Shown here in pieces: positions 1-15,040 of a stretch of 64,000 nucleotides of DNA (positions within the stretch are counted from its first letter, which is position 1; the number at the start of each line of letters is the position of its first letter). The position numbers and the translations under genes are program-made. The notes beneath the pieces were generated by a model that was not told where the DNA came from, did not search any database, and saw only the letters and a list, made by a program, of their open reading frames with translations. This stretch comes from Ptiloglossa arizonensis. Its lineage: Eukaryota; Arthropoda; Insecta; Hymenoptera; Colletidae. Where the stretch lies: assembly GCF_051014685.1 (NCBI RefSeq), contig NW_027478595.1, forward strand, positions 124,001 through 188,000. The letters are read 5' to 3'.

Positions 1-1039
1 TATACGTTATACGTTATACGTTATACGTTATACGTTATACGTTATACGTTATACGTTATACGTTATACGTTATACGTTATACGTCATACGTTATACGTCA
101 TACGTTATACGTTATACGTTATACGTTATACGTTATACGTTATACGTTATACGTTATACGTTATACGTTATACGTTATACGTTATACGTTATACGTTATA
201 CGTTATACGTTATACGTTATACGTTATGCGTTATACGTTATGCGTTATACGTTATGCGTTATACGTTATACGTTATACGTTATACGTTATACGTTATACG
301 TTATACGTTATACGTTATACGTTATACGTTATACGTTATACGTTATACGTTATACGTAGTATGTAATACGTTATACCTTTTACGTTATTCGTTATACGTT
401 CTTCGTTACGGGTTATACGTTATACGTTATACGTTATACGTTATACGTTATTCGTTATGCGTTCTTCGTTACGCGTTATACGTTATACATTATACGTTAT
501 ACGTTATACGTTATACGTTATACATTATACGATATACGTTATACGATACACGTTATACGTTATACGTTATACGTTATACGTTATACGTTATACGTTATAC
601 GTTATACGTAGTATGTAATACGTTATACCTTTTACGTTATTCGTTATACGTTCTTCGTTACGGGTTATACGTTATACGTTATACGTTATACGTTATACGT
701 TATTCGTTATGCGTTCTTCGTTACGCGTTATACGTTATACGTTATACGTTATACGTTATACGTTATACGTTATACGTTATACATTATACGATATACGTTA
801 TACGATACACGTTATACGTTATACGTAGTATGTAATACGTTATACCTTTTACGTTATTCGTTATACGTTCTTCGTTACGAGTTATACGTTATACGTTATA
901 CGTTATACGTCATAGGTTATACGATACACGTTATACGTTATACGTTATACGTTATACGTCATAGGTTATACGATACACGTTATACGTTATACGTTATACG
1001 TCATACGTCATAGGTTATACGATACACGTTATACGTTAT

Positions 1040-4000
1040 ACGTAATATGCAATACATTATACGTTTTACGTTATTCGTTATTCGTTATTCGTTCTTCGTT
1101 ACACGTTATACGTTACACGTTATACGTTATAAGGTATACGTTATACGTTACACGTTATACGTTATAAGGTATACGTTATACGTTATACGTTATACGTTAT
1201 ACGTTATACGTTATACGTTATACGTTATACGTTATACGTTATACGTTATACGTTATACGTTATACGTTATACGTTATACGTTATACCTTATACGTTATAC
1301 GTTATACGTTATACGTCATAGGTTATACTTTATACGTTATACGTTATACGTTATACGTTATACGTTATACGTTATACGTTATACGTTATACGTTATACGT
1401 TATACGTTATACGTTATACGTTATACGTTATACGTTATACGTTATACGTCATACGTTATACGTTATACGTTATACGTTATACGTTATACGTTATTCGTTA
1501 TACATTATACGATATACGTTATACGATACACGTTATACGTTATACGTAGTATGTAATACGTTATACCTTTTACGTTATTCGTTATACGTTCTTCGTTACG
1601 GGTTATACATTATACGTTATACGTTATACGTCATAGGTTATACGATACACGTTATACGTTATACGTTATACGTTATACGTTATACGTTATACGTTATACG
1701 TTATACGTTATACGTTATACGTTATACGTTATACGTTATACGTTATACGTTATACGTTATACGTTATACGTTATACGTTATACGTTATACGTTATACGTT
1801 ATACGTTATACGTTATACGTTATACGTTATACGTTATACGTTATACGTTATACGTCATACGTTATACGTTATACGTTATACGTTATACGTTATACGTTAT
1901 ACGTTATACGTTATACGTAATACGTTATACCTTTTACGTTATTCGTTATACGTTATACCTTTTAAGTTATTCGTTATACGTTCTTCGTTACGCGTTATAC
2001 GCTATACGTTATACGTTATACGTTATACGTTATACGTTATACGTTATACGTTATACGTTATACGTTATACGTTATACGTTATACGTTATACGTTATACGT
2101 TATACGTTATATGTTATACGTTATACCTTATACGTTATACGTTATACGTTATACGTCATAGGTTATACGATATACGTTAAACGTTATACGTAATATGTAA
2201 TACGTTATACGTTTTACGTTATTCGTTATACGTTCTTCGTTACGCGTTATACGTTAAACGTTATACGTTATACGTTATACGTTATACGTTATACGTTATA
2301 CGTTATATGTTATACGTTATACGTTATACGTTATACGTTATACGTCATACGTTATACTTTATACGTTATACGTTATACGTTATACGTTATACGTTATACG
2401 TTATACGTTATACGTTATACGTTATACGTTATACGTTATACGTTATACGTTATACGTTATACGTCATACGTTATACGTTATACGTTATACGTTATACGTT
2501 ATACGTTATTCGTTATGCGTTCTTCGTTACGCGTTATACGTTATACATTATACGTTATACGTTATACGTTATACGTTATACGTTATACATTATACGATAT
2601 ACTTTATACGATACACGTTATACGTTATACGTAGTATGTAATACGTTATACCTTTTACGTTATTCGTTATACGTTCTTCGTTACGGGTTATACGTTATAC
2701 GTTATACGTTATACGTTATACGTCATAGGTTATACGATATACGTTAAACGTTATACGTAATATGTAATACGTTATACGTTTTACGTTATTCGTTATACGT
2801 TCTTCGTTACGCGTTATACGTTAAACGTTATACGTTATACGTTATACGTTATACGTTATACGTTATACGTTATACGTTATATGTTATACGTTATACGTTA
2901 TACGTTATACGTTATACGTTATACGTTATACTTTATACGTTATACGTTATACGTTATACGTTATACGTTATACGTTATACGTTATACGTTATACGTTATA
3001 CGTTATACGTTATACGTTATACGTTATACGTTATACGTTATACGTTATACGTCATACGTCATACGTTATACGTTATACGTTATACGTTATACGTTATACG
3101 TTATACGTTATACGTTATACGTTATACGTTATACGTTATACGTTATACGTTATACGTTATACGTTATACGTTATACGTTATACGTTATACGTTATACGTT
3201 ATACGTTATACGTTATACGTTATACGTTATACGTTATACGTTATACGTTATACGTTATACGTTATACGTTATACCTTATACGTTATACGTTATACGTTAT
3301 ACGTTATACGTTATACGTTATACGTTATACGTTATACGTTATTCGTTATGCGTTCTTCGTTACGCGTTATACGTTATACGTTATACGTTATACGTTATAC
3401 GTTATACGTTATACATTATACGATATACGTTATACGATACACGTTATACGTTATACGTAGTATGTAATACGTTATACCTTTTACGTTATTCGTTATACGT
3501 TCTTCGTTACGGGTTATACGTTATACGTTATACGTTATACGTCATAGGTTATACGATACACGTTATACGTTATACGTTATACGTTATACGTCATAGGTTA
3601 TACGATACACGTTATACGTTATACGTTATACGTCATACGTCATAGGTTATACGATACACGTTATACGTTATACGTAATATGCAATACATTATACGTTTTA
3701 CGTTATTCGTTATACGTTATACGTTATACGTTATACGTTATACGTTATACGTTATACGTTATACGTTATACGTAGTATGTAATACGTTATACCTTTTACG
3801 TTATTCGTTATACGTTCTTCGTTACGGGTTATACGTTATACGTTCTTCGTTACGGGTTATACGTTATACGTTATACGTTATACGTTATACGTTATTCGTT
3901 ATGCGTTCTTCGTTACGCGTTATACGTTATACATTATACGTTATACGTTATACGTTATACGTTATACATTATACGATATACGTTATACGATACACGTTAT

Positions 4001-4110
4001 ACGTTATACGTTATACGTTATACGTTATACGTTATACGTTATACGTTATACGTAGTATGTAATACGTTATACCTTTTACGTTATTCGTTATACGTTCTTC
4101 GTTACGGGTT
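1040..4110 (+). repeat. Super-repeat segment, first copy
   Basis: Landmarks here recur in order at 11,602-15,040: the ATGCAATAC core (1047 and 11609), the GTTATAAGG junction (1131 and 11686), the 2,307 and 13,247 GTTATAT junctions, cassettes 3457 and 3772 (14411 and 14726), and the ATGCAATAC core 3679 (14633). Offsets range from 10,555 to 10,954 bp, because the number of canonical units between landmarks differs. Confidence 0.75.
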
Positions 4111-4952
4111 ATACGTTATACGTTATACGTTATACGTTATACGTTATTCGTTATGTGTTCTTCGTTACGCGTTATACGTTATACGTTATACGTTATACGT
4201 TATACGTTATACGTTATACATTATACGATATACGTTATACGATACACGTTATACGTTATACGTAGTATGTAATACGTTATACCTTTTACGTTATTCGTTA
4301 TACGTTCTTCGTTACGGGTTATACGTTATACGTTATACGTTATACGTCATAGGTTATACGATACACGTTATACGTTATACGTTATACGTTATACGTCATA
4401 GGTTATACGATACACGTTATACGTTATACGTTATACGTCATACGACATAGGTTATACGATACACGTTATACGTTATACGTAATATGCAATACATTATACG
4501 TTTTACGTTATTCGTTATACGTTCTTCGTTACACGTTATACGTTACACGTTATACGTTATACGTTATACGTTATACGTTATACGTTATACGTTATTCGTT
4601 ATGCGTTCTTCGTTACGCGTTGTACGTTATACATTATACGTTATACGTTATACGTTATACGTTATACATTATACGATATACTTTATACGATACACGTTAT
4701 ACGTTATACGTAGTATGTAATACGTTATACCTTTTACGTTATTCGTTATACGTTCTTCGTTACGGGTTATACGTTATACGTTATACGTTATACGTCATAG
4801 GTTATACGATATACGTTAAACGTTATACGTAATATGTAATACGTTATACGTTTTACGTTATTCGTTATACGTTCTTCGTTACGCGTTATACGTTAAACGT
4901 TATACGTTATACGTTATACGTTATACGTTATACGTTATACGTTATACGTTAT
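2881..4952 (+). repeat. Subdomain A HOR copy, 2,072 bp (divergent)
   Basis: It begins with a GTTATAT-GTTATAC junction and an early TTTATAC unit, as the next copies do, then a long canonical run with a GTCATAC pair near 3,052. Its cassettes are at 3457, 3772, 4052, 4262 and 4710, so the internal order differs from the two copies that follow. The length is 296 heptamers. Confidence 0.65.
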
Positions 4953-6870
4953 ATGTTATACGTTATACGTTATACGTTATACGTTATACGTTATACGTTA
5001 TACTTTATACGTTATACGTTATACGTTATACGTTATACGTTATACGTTATACGTTATACGTTATACGTTATACGTTATACGTTATACGTTATACGTTATA
5101 CGTTATACGTTATACGTCATACGTCATACGTTATACGTTATACGTTATACGTTATACGTTATACGTTATACGTTATACGTTATACGTTATACGTTATACG
5201 TTATACGTTATACGTTATACGTTATACGTTATACGTTATACGTTATACGTTATACGTTATACGTTATACGTTATACGTTATACGTTATACGTTATACGTT
5301 ATACGTTATACGTTATACGTTATACGTTATACCTTATACGTTATACGTTATACGTTATACGTTATACGTTATACGTTATACGTTATACGTTATACGTTAT
5401 ACGTTATACGTAGTATGTAATACGTTATACCTTTTACGTTATTCGTTATACGTTCTTCGTTACGGGTTATACGTTATACGTTATACGTTATACGTTATAC
5501 GTTATTCGTTATGCGTTCTTCGTTACGCGTTCTACGTTATACATTATACGTTATACGTTATACGTTATACGTTATACATTATACGATATACGTTATACGA
5601 TACACGTTATACGTTATACGTTATACGTTATACGTTATACGTTATACGTTATACGTTATACGTTATACGTAGTATGTAATACGTTATACCTTTTACGTTA
5701 TTCGTTATACGTTCTTCGTTACGGGTTATACGTTATACGTTATACGTTATACGTTATACGTTATTCGTTATGCGTTCTTCGTTACGCGTTATACGTTATA
5801 CGTTATACGTTATACGTTATACGTTATACGTTATACATTATACGATATACGTTATACGATACACGTTATACGTTATACGTAGTATGTAATACGTTATACC
5901 TTTTACGTTATTCGTTATACGTTCTTCGTTACGGGTTATACGTTATACGTTATACGTTATACGTCATAGGTTATACGATACACGTTATACGTTATACGTT
6001 ATACGTTATACGTCATAGGTTATACGATACACGTTATACGTTATACGTTATACGTCATACGTCATAGGTTATACGATACACGTTATACGTTATACGTAAT
6101 ATGCAATACATTATACGTTTTACGTTATTCGTTATACGTTCTTCGTTACACGTTATACGTTACACGTTATACGTTATACGTTATACGTTATACGTTATAC
6201 GTTATACGTTATACGTTATACGTTATACATTATACGATATACGTTATACGATACACGTTATACGTTATACGTAGTATGTAATACGTTATACCTTTTACGT
6301 TATTCGTTATACGTTATACGTTATACGTTATACGTTATACGTTATACGTTATACGTTATACGTTATACGTTATACGTTATACGTTATACGTTATAAGTTA
6401 TACGTTATACGTTATACGTAGTATGTAATACGTTATACCTTTTACGTTATTCGTTATACGTTCTTCGTTACGGGTTATACGTTATACGTTATACGTTATA
6501 CGTTATACGTTATTCGTTATGCGTTCTTCGTTACGCGTTATACGTTATACGTTATACGTTTTACGTTATACGTTATACGTTATACATTATACGATATACG
6601 TTATACGATACACGTTATACGTTATACGTAGTATGTAATACGTTATACCTTTTACGTTAATCGTTATACGTTCTTCGTTACGGGTTATACGTTATACGTT
6701 ATACGTTATACGTCATAGGTTATACGATATACGTTAAACGTTATACGTAATATGTAATACGTTATACGTTTTACGTTATTCGTTATACGTTCTTCGTTAC
6801 GCGTTATACGTTAAACGTTATACGTTATACGTTATACGTTATACGTTATACGTTATACGTTATACGTTAT
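4953..6870 (+). repeat. Subdomain A HOR copy, 1,918 bp
   Basis: Cassettes lie at 5410, 5669, 5879, 6271, 6418 and 6628, giving spacings 259, 210, 392, 147 and 210. The following copy repeats this pattern exactly at +1,939. A rare GTTAATC unit near 6,655 recurs at +1,939 and again 1,560 bp later. Confidence 0.85.
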
Positions 6871-8809
6871 ATGTTATACGTTATACGGTATACGTTATAC
6901 GTTATACGTTATACGTTATACTTTATACGTTATACGTTATACGTTATACGTTATACGTTATACGTTATACGTTATACGTTATACGTTATACGTTATACGT
7001 TATACGTTATACGTTATACGTTATACGTTATACGTCATACGTTATACGTTATACGTTATACGTTATACGTTATACGTTATACGTTATACGTTATACGTTA
7101 TACGTTATACGTTATACGTTATACGTTATACGTTATACGTTATACGTTATACGTTATACGTTATACGTTATACGTTATACGTTATACGTTATACGTTATA
7201 CGTTATACGTTATACGTTATACGTTATACGTTATACGTTATACGTTATACGTTATACGTTATACGTTATACCTTATACGTTATACGTTATACGTTATACG
7301 TTATACGTTATACGTTATACGTTATACGTTATACGTTATACGTTATACGTAGTATGTAATACGTTATACCTTTTACGTTATTCGTTATACGTTCTTCGTT
7401 ACGGGTTATACGTTATACGTTATACGTTATACGTTATACGTTATTCGTTATGCGTTCTTCGTTACGCGTTCTACGTTATACATTATACGTTATACGTTAT
7501 ACGTTATACGTTATACATTATACGATATACGTTATACGATACACGTTATACGTTATACGTTATACGTTATACGTTATACGTTATACGTTATACGTTATAC
7601 GTTATACGTAGTATGTAATACGTTATACCTTTTACGTTATTCGTTATACGTTCTTCGTTACGGGTTATACGTTATACGTTATACGTTATACGTTATACGT
7701 TATTCGTTATGCGTTCTTCGTTACGCGTTATACGTTATACGTTATACGTTATACGTTATACGTTATACGTTATACATTATACGATATACGTTATACGATA
7801 CACGTTATACGTTATACGTAGTATGTAATACGTTATACCTTTTACGTTATTCGTTATACGTTCTTCGTTACGGGTTATACGTTATACGTTATACGTTATA
7901 CGTCATAGGTTATACGATACACGTTATACGTTATACGTTATACGTTATACGTCATAGGTTATACTATACACGTTATACGTTATACGTTATACGTCATACG
8001 TCATAGGTTATACGATACACGTTATACGTTATACGTAATATGCAATACATTATACGTTTTACGTTATTCGTTATACGTTCTTCGTTACACGTTATACGTT
8101 ACACGTTATACGTTATACGTTATACGTTATACGTTATACGTTATACGTTATACGTTATACGTTATACATTATACGATATACGTTATACGATACACGTTAT
8201 ACGTTATACGTAGTATGTAATACGTTATACCTTTTACGTTATTCGTTATACGTTATACGTTATACGTTATACGTTATACGTTATACGTTATACGTTATAC
8301 GTTATACGTTATACGTTATACGTTATACGTTATAAGTTATACGTTATACGTTATACGTAGTATGTAATACGTTATACCTTTTACGTTATTCGTTATACGT
8401 TCTTCGTTACGGGTTATACGTTATACGTTATACGTTATACGTTATACGTTATTCGTTATGCGTTCTTCGTTACGCGTTATACGTTATACGTTATACGTTT
8501 TACGTTATACGTTATACGTTATACATTATACGATATACGTTATACGATACACGTTATACGTTATACGTAGTATGTAATACGTTATACCTTTTACGTTAAT
8601 CGTTATACGTTCTTCGTTACGGGTTATACGTTATACGTTATACGTTATACGTCATAGGTTATACGATATACGTTAAACGTTATACGTAATATGTAATACG
8701 TTATACGTTTTACGTTATTCGTTATACGTTCTTCGTTACGCGTTATACGTTAAACGTTATACGTTATACGTTATACGTTATACGTTATACGTTATACGTT
8801 ATACGTTAT
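6871..8809 (+). repeat. Subdomain A HOR copy, 1,939 bp
   Basis: Cassettes lie at 7349, 7608, 7818, 8210, 8357 and 8567, the same five spacings as the previous copy. The length is 277 heptamers, three units (21 bp) longer than the previous copy, with the extra units in the canonical run. A GGTATAC unit near its start is shared with the copies at 8,810 and 10,370 but not with the one at 4,953. Confidence 0.87.
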
Positions 8810-10369
8810 ATGTTATACGTTATACGGTATACGTTATACGTTATACGTTATACGTTATACTTTATACGTTATACGTTATACGTTATACGTTATACGTTAT
8901 ACGTTATACGTTATACGTTATACGTTATACGTTATACGTTATACGTTATACGTTATACGTTATACGTCATACGTTATACGTTATACGTTATACGTTATAC
9001 GTTATACGTTATACGTTATACGTTATACGTTATACGTTATACGTTATACGTTATACGTTATACGTTATACGTTATACGTTATACGTTATACGTTATACGT
9101 TATACGTTATACGTTATACGTTATAGATTATACGTTATACGTTATACGTTATACGTTATACGTTATACGTTATACGTTATACGTTATACGTTATACGTTA
9201 TACGTTATACGTTATACGTTATACGTTATACGTTATACGTTATACGTTATACGTTATACGTTATAGATTATACGTTATACGTTATACGTTATACGTTATA
9301 CGTTATACGTTATACGTTATACATTATACGATATACGTTATACGATACACGTTATACGTTATACGTAGTATGTAATACGTTATACCTTTTACGTTATTCG
9401 TTATACGTTATACGTTATACGTTATACGTTATACGTTATACGTTATACGTTATACGCTATACGTTATACGTTATACGTTATACGTTATACGTTATACGTT
9501 ATACGTTATACGTTATACGTTATACGTTATACGTAGTATGTAATACGTTATACCTTTTACGTTATTCGTTATACGTTCTTCGTTACGGGTTATACGTTAT
9601 ACGTTATACGTTATACGTTATACGTTATTCGTTATGCGTTCTTCGTTACGCGTTATACGTTATACGTTATACGTTATACGTTATACGTTATACGTTATAC
9701 ATTATACGATATACGTTATACGATACACGTTATACGTTATGCGTAGTATGTAATACGTTATACCTTTTACGTTATTCGTTATACGTTATACGTTATACGT
9801 TATACGTTATACGTTATACGTTATACGTTATACGTGATACGTTTACGTTATACGTTATACGTTATACGTTATACGTTATACGTTATACGTTATACGTTAT
9901 ACGTTATACGTTATACGTAGTATGTAATACGTTATACCTTTTACGTTATTCGTTATACGTTCTTCGTTACGGGTTATACGTTATACGTTATACGTTATAC
10001 GTTATACGTTATTCGTTATGCGTTCTTCGTTACGCGTTATACGTTATACGTTATACGTTTTACGTTATACGTTATACGTTATACATTATACGATATACGT
10101 TATACGATACACGTTATACGTTATACGTAGTATGTAATACGTTATACCTTTTACGTTAATCGTTATACGTTCTTCGTTACGGGTTATACGTTATACGTTA
10201 TACGTTATACGTCATAGGTTATACGATATACGTTAAACGTTATACGTAATATGTAATACGTTATACGTTTTACGTTATTCGTTATACGTTCTTCGTTACG
10301 CGTTATACGTTAAACGTTATACGTTATACGTTATACGTTATACGTTATACGTTATACGTTATACGTTAT
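8810..10369 (+). repeat. Subdomain A HOR copy, rearranged, 1,560 bp
   Basis: It starts like the preceding copy, including the GGTATAC unit. The cassette order then changes (9365, 9533, 9743, 9917, 10127), with an internal near-duplication at about 168-174 bp spacing. It holds the only odd-length unit I located in subdomain A, a 6-bp GTTTAC at 9,841-9,846, which is why its length is not a multiple of 7. A further truncated copy starts at 10,370. Confidence 0.8.
9841..9846 (+). repeat. Odd-length unit, 6 bp (GTTTAC)
   Basis: A 6-bp unit follows a GTGATAC unit at 9,834-9,840. It shifts the heptamer register by -1. All anchors from 356 to 9743 share one phase, and those from 9917 on share the phase one base earlier. 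Confidence 0.9.
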
Positions 10370-11601
10370 ATGTTATACGTTATACGGTATACGTTATACG
10401 TTATACGTTATACGTTATACTTTATACGTTATACGTTATACGTTATACGTTATACGTTATACGTTATACGTTATACGTTATACGTTATACGTTATACGTT
10501 ATACGTTATACGTTATACGTTATACGTTATACGTCATACGTTATACGTTATACGTTATACGTTATACGTTATACGTTATACGTTATACGTTATACGTTCT
10601 ACGTTATACGTTATACGTTATACGTTATACGTTATACGTTATACGTTATACGTTATACGTTATACGTTATACGTTATACGTTATACGTTATAGATTATAC
10701 GTTATACGTTATACGTTATACGTTATACGTTATACGTTATACGTTATACGTTATACGTTATACGTTATACGTTATATGTTATACGTTATACGTTATACGT
10801 AGTATGTAATACGTTATACCTTTTACGTTATTCGTTATACGTTCTTCGTTACGGGTTATACGTTATACGTTATACGTTATACGTTATACGTTATTCGTTA
10901 TGCGTTCTTCGTTACGCATTATACGTTATACATTATACGTTATACGTTATACGTTATACGTTATACATTATACGATATACGTTATACGATACACGTTATA
11001 CGTTATACGTAGTATGTAATACGTTATACCTTTTACGTTATTCGTTATACGTTATACGTTATACGTTATACGTTATACGTTATATGTTATACGTTATACG
11101 CTATACGTTATACGTTATACGTTATACGTTATACGTTATACGTTATACGTTATACGTTATACGTTATACGTTATACGTAGTATGTAATACGTTATACCTT
11201 TTACGTTATTCGTTATACGTTCTTCGTTACGGGTTATACGTTATACGTTATACGTTATACGTTATACGTTATTCGTTATGCGTTCTTCGTTACGCGTTAT
11301 ACGTTATACGTTATACGTTATACGTTATACGTTATACGTTATACATTATACGATATACGTTATACGATACACGTTATACGTTATACGTAGTATGTAATAC
11401 GTTATACCTTTTACGTTATTCGTTATACGTTCTTCGTTACGGGTTATACGTTATACGTTATACGTTATACGTCATAGGTTATACGATACACGTTATACGT
11501 TATACGTTATACGTTATACGTCATAGGTTATACGATACACGTTATACGTTATACGTTATACGTCATACGTCATAGGTTATACGATACACGTTATACGTTA
11601 T

Positions 11602-14600
11602 ACGTAATATGCAATACATTATACGTTTTACGTTATTCGTTATTCGTTCTTCGTTACACGTTATACGTTACACGTTATACGTTATAAGGTATACGTTATA
11701 CGTTATATGTTATACGTTATACGTTATACGTTATACGTTATACGTTATACGTTATACGTTATACGTTATACGTTATACGTTATACGTTATACGTTATACG
11801 TTATACGTTATACGTTATACGTTATACGTTATACGTTATACGTTATACGTTATACGTTATACGTTATACGTTATACGTTATACTTTATACGTTATACGTT
11901 ATACGTTATACGTTATACGTTATACCTTATACGCTATACGTTATACGTTATACGTCATAGGTTATACTTTATACGTTATACGTTATACGTTATACGTTAT
12001 ACGTTATACGTTATACGTTATACGTTATACGTTATACGTTATACGTTATACGTTATACGTTATACGTTATACGTTATACGTTATACGTTATACGTTATAC
12101 GTTATACGTTATACGTTATACGTCATACGTTATACGTTATACGTTATACGTTATACGTTATACGTTATACGTTATACGTTATACGTTATACGTTATACGT
12201 TATACGTTATACGTTATACGTTATACGTTATACGTTATACGTTATACGTTATACGTTATACGTTATACTTTATACGTTATACGTTATACGTTATACGTTA
12301 TACGTTATACGTTATACCTTATACGCTATACGTTATACGTTATACGTCATAGGTTATACTTTATACGTTATACGTTATACGTTATACGTTATACGTTATA
12401 CGTTATACGTTATACGTTATACGTTATACGTTATACGTTATACGTTATACGTTATACGTTATACGTTATACGTTATACGTTATACGTTATACGTTATACG
12501 TTATACGTTATACGTTATACGTTATACGTTATACTTTATACGTTATACGTTATACGTTATACGTTATACGTTATACCTTATACGCTATACGTTATACGTT
12601 ATACGTCATAGGTTATACTTTATACGTTATACGTTATACGTTATACGTTATACGTTATACGTTATACGTTATACGTTATACGTTATACGTTATACGTTAT
12701 ACGTTATACGTTATACGTTATACGTTATACGTTATACGTTATACGTTATACGTTATACGTTATACGTTATACGTTATACGTTATACGTTATACGTTATAC
12801 GTCATACGTTATACGTTATACGTTATACGTTATACGTTATACGTTATACGTAGTATGTAATACGTTATACCTTTTACGTTATTCGTTATACGTTATACCT
12901 TTTAAGTTATTCGTTATACGTTCTTCGTTACGCGTTATACGCTATACGTTATACGTTATACGTTATACGTTATACGTTATACGTTATACGTTATACGTTA
13001 TACGTTATACGTTATACGTTATACGTTATACGTTATACGTTATACGTTATATGTTATACGTTATACCTTATACGTTATACGTTATACGTTATACGTCATA
13101 GGTTATACGATATACGTTAAACGTTATACGTAATATGTAATACGTTATACGTTTTACGTTATTCGTTATACGTTCTTCGTTACGCGTTATACGTTAAACG
13201 TTATACGTTATACGTTATACGTTATACGTTATACGTTATACGTTATATGTTATACGTTATACGTTATACGTTATACTTTATACGTCATACGTTATACTTT
13301 ATACGTTATACGTTATACGTTATACGTTATACGTTATACGTTATACGTTATACGTTATACGTTATACGTTATACGTTATACGTTATACGTTATACGTTAT
13401 ACGTCATACGTTATACGTTATACGTTATACGTTATACGTTATACGTTATTCGTTATGCATTCTTCGTTACGCGTTATACGTTATACATTATACGTTATAC
13501 GTTATACGTTATACGTTATACATTATACGATATACTTTATACGATACACGTTATACGTTATACGTAGTATGTAATACGTTATACCTTTTACGTTATTCGT
13601 TATACGTTCTTCGTTACGGGTTATACGGTATACGTTATACGTTATACGTCATAGGTTATACGATATACGTTAAACGTTATACGTAATATGTAATACGTTA
13701 TACGTTTTACGTTATTCGTTATACGTTCTTCGTTACGCGTTATACGTTAAACGTTATACGTTATACGTTATACGTTATACGTTATACGTTATACGTTATA
13801 CGTTATACGTTATACGTTATACGTTATACGTTATACGTTATACGTTATACGTTATACGTTATACGTTATACTTTATACGTTATACGTTATACGTTATACG
13901 TTATACGTTATACGTTATACGTTATACGTTATACGTTATACGTTATACGTTATACGTTATACGTTATACGTTATACGTTATACGTTATACGTTATACGTT
14001 ATACGTCATACGTCATACGTTATACGTTATACGTTATACGTTATACGTTATACGTTATACGTTATACGTTATACGTTATACGTTATACGTTATACGTTAT
14101 ACGTTATACGTTATACGTTATACGTTATACGTTATACGTTATACGTTATACGTTATACGTTATACGTTATACGTTATACGTTATACGTTATACGTTATAC
14201 GTTATACGTTATACGTCATACGTTATACCTTATACGTTATACGTTATACGTTATACGTTATACGTTATACGTTATACGTTATACGTTATACGTTATTCGT
14301 TATGCGTTCTTCGTTACGCGTTATACGTTATACGTTATACGTTATACGTTATACGTTATACGTTATACATTATACGATATACGTTATACGATACACGTTA
14401 TACGTTATACGCAGTATGTAATACGTTATACCTTTTACGTTATTCGTTATACGTTCTTCGTTACGGGTTATACGTTATACGTTATACGTTATACGTCATA
14501 GGTTATACGATACACGTTATACGTTATACGTTATACGTTATACGTCATAGGTTATACGATACACGTTATACGTTATACGTTATACGTCATACGTCATAGG

Positions 14601-15040
14601 TTATACGATACACGTTATACGTTATACGTAATATGCAATACATTATACGTTTTACGTTATTCGTTATACGTTATACGTTATACGTTATACGTTATACGTT
14701 ATACGTTATACGTTATACGTTATACGTAGTATGTAATACGTTATACCTTTTACGTTATTCGTTATACGTTCTTCGTTACGGGTTATACGTTATACGTTAT
14801 ACGTTATACGTTATACGTTATTCGTTATGCGTTCTTCGTTACGCGTTATACGTTATACATTATACGTTATACGTTATACGTTATACGTTATACATTATAC
14901 GATATACGTTATACGATACACGTTATACGTTATACGTTATACGTTATACGTTATACGTTATACGTTATACGTTATACGTAGTATGTAATACGTTATACCT
15001 TTTACGTTATTCGTTATACGTTCTTCGTTACGGGTTATAC
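11602..15040 (+). repeat. Super-repeat segment, second copy
   Basis: This copy is homologous to 1,040-4,110. The offset to the first copy is always 6 mod 7, the value expected if the single 1-bp loss at 9,841 is the only net register change between them. It contains extra canonical runs and repeated TTTATAC, CTTATAC and CATAGG groups near 11,880-12,610 that look like local expansions. Confidence 0.75.

Larger units (their letters stand above)
1047..14690 (+). repeat. ATGCAATAC variant of the cassette in subdomain A
   Basis: A sister form of the cassette has GTAATAT then GCAATAC then ATTATAC as its first units, followed by GTTTTAC and GTTATTC, and in most copies by GTTCTTC. The ATGCAATAC core starts at 1047, 3679, 4484, 6101, 8040, 11609 and 14633. 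It is preceded by GATACAC and CATAGG units. The spacings 6101-8040 (1,939) and 3679-14633 (10,954) match the two HOR scales in this subdomain, which supports block duplication over independent mutation. Confidence 0.85.
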
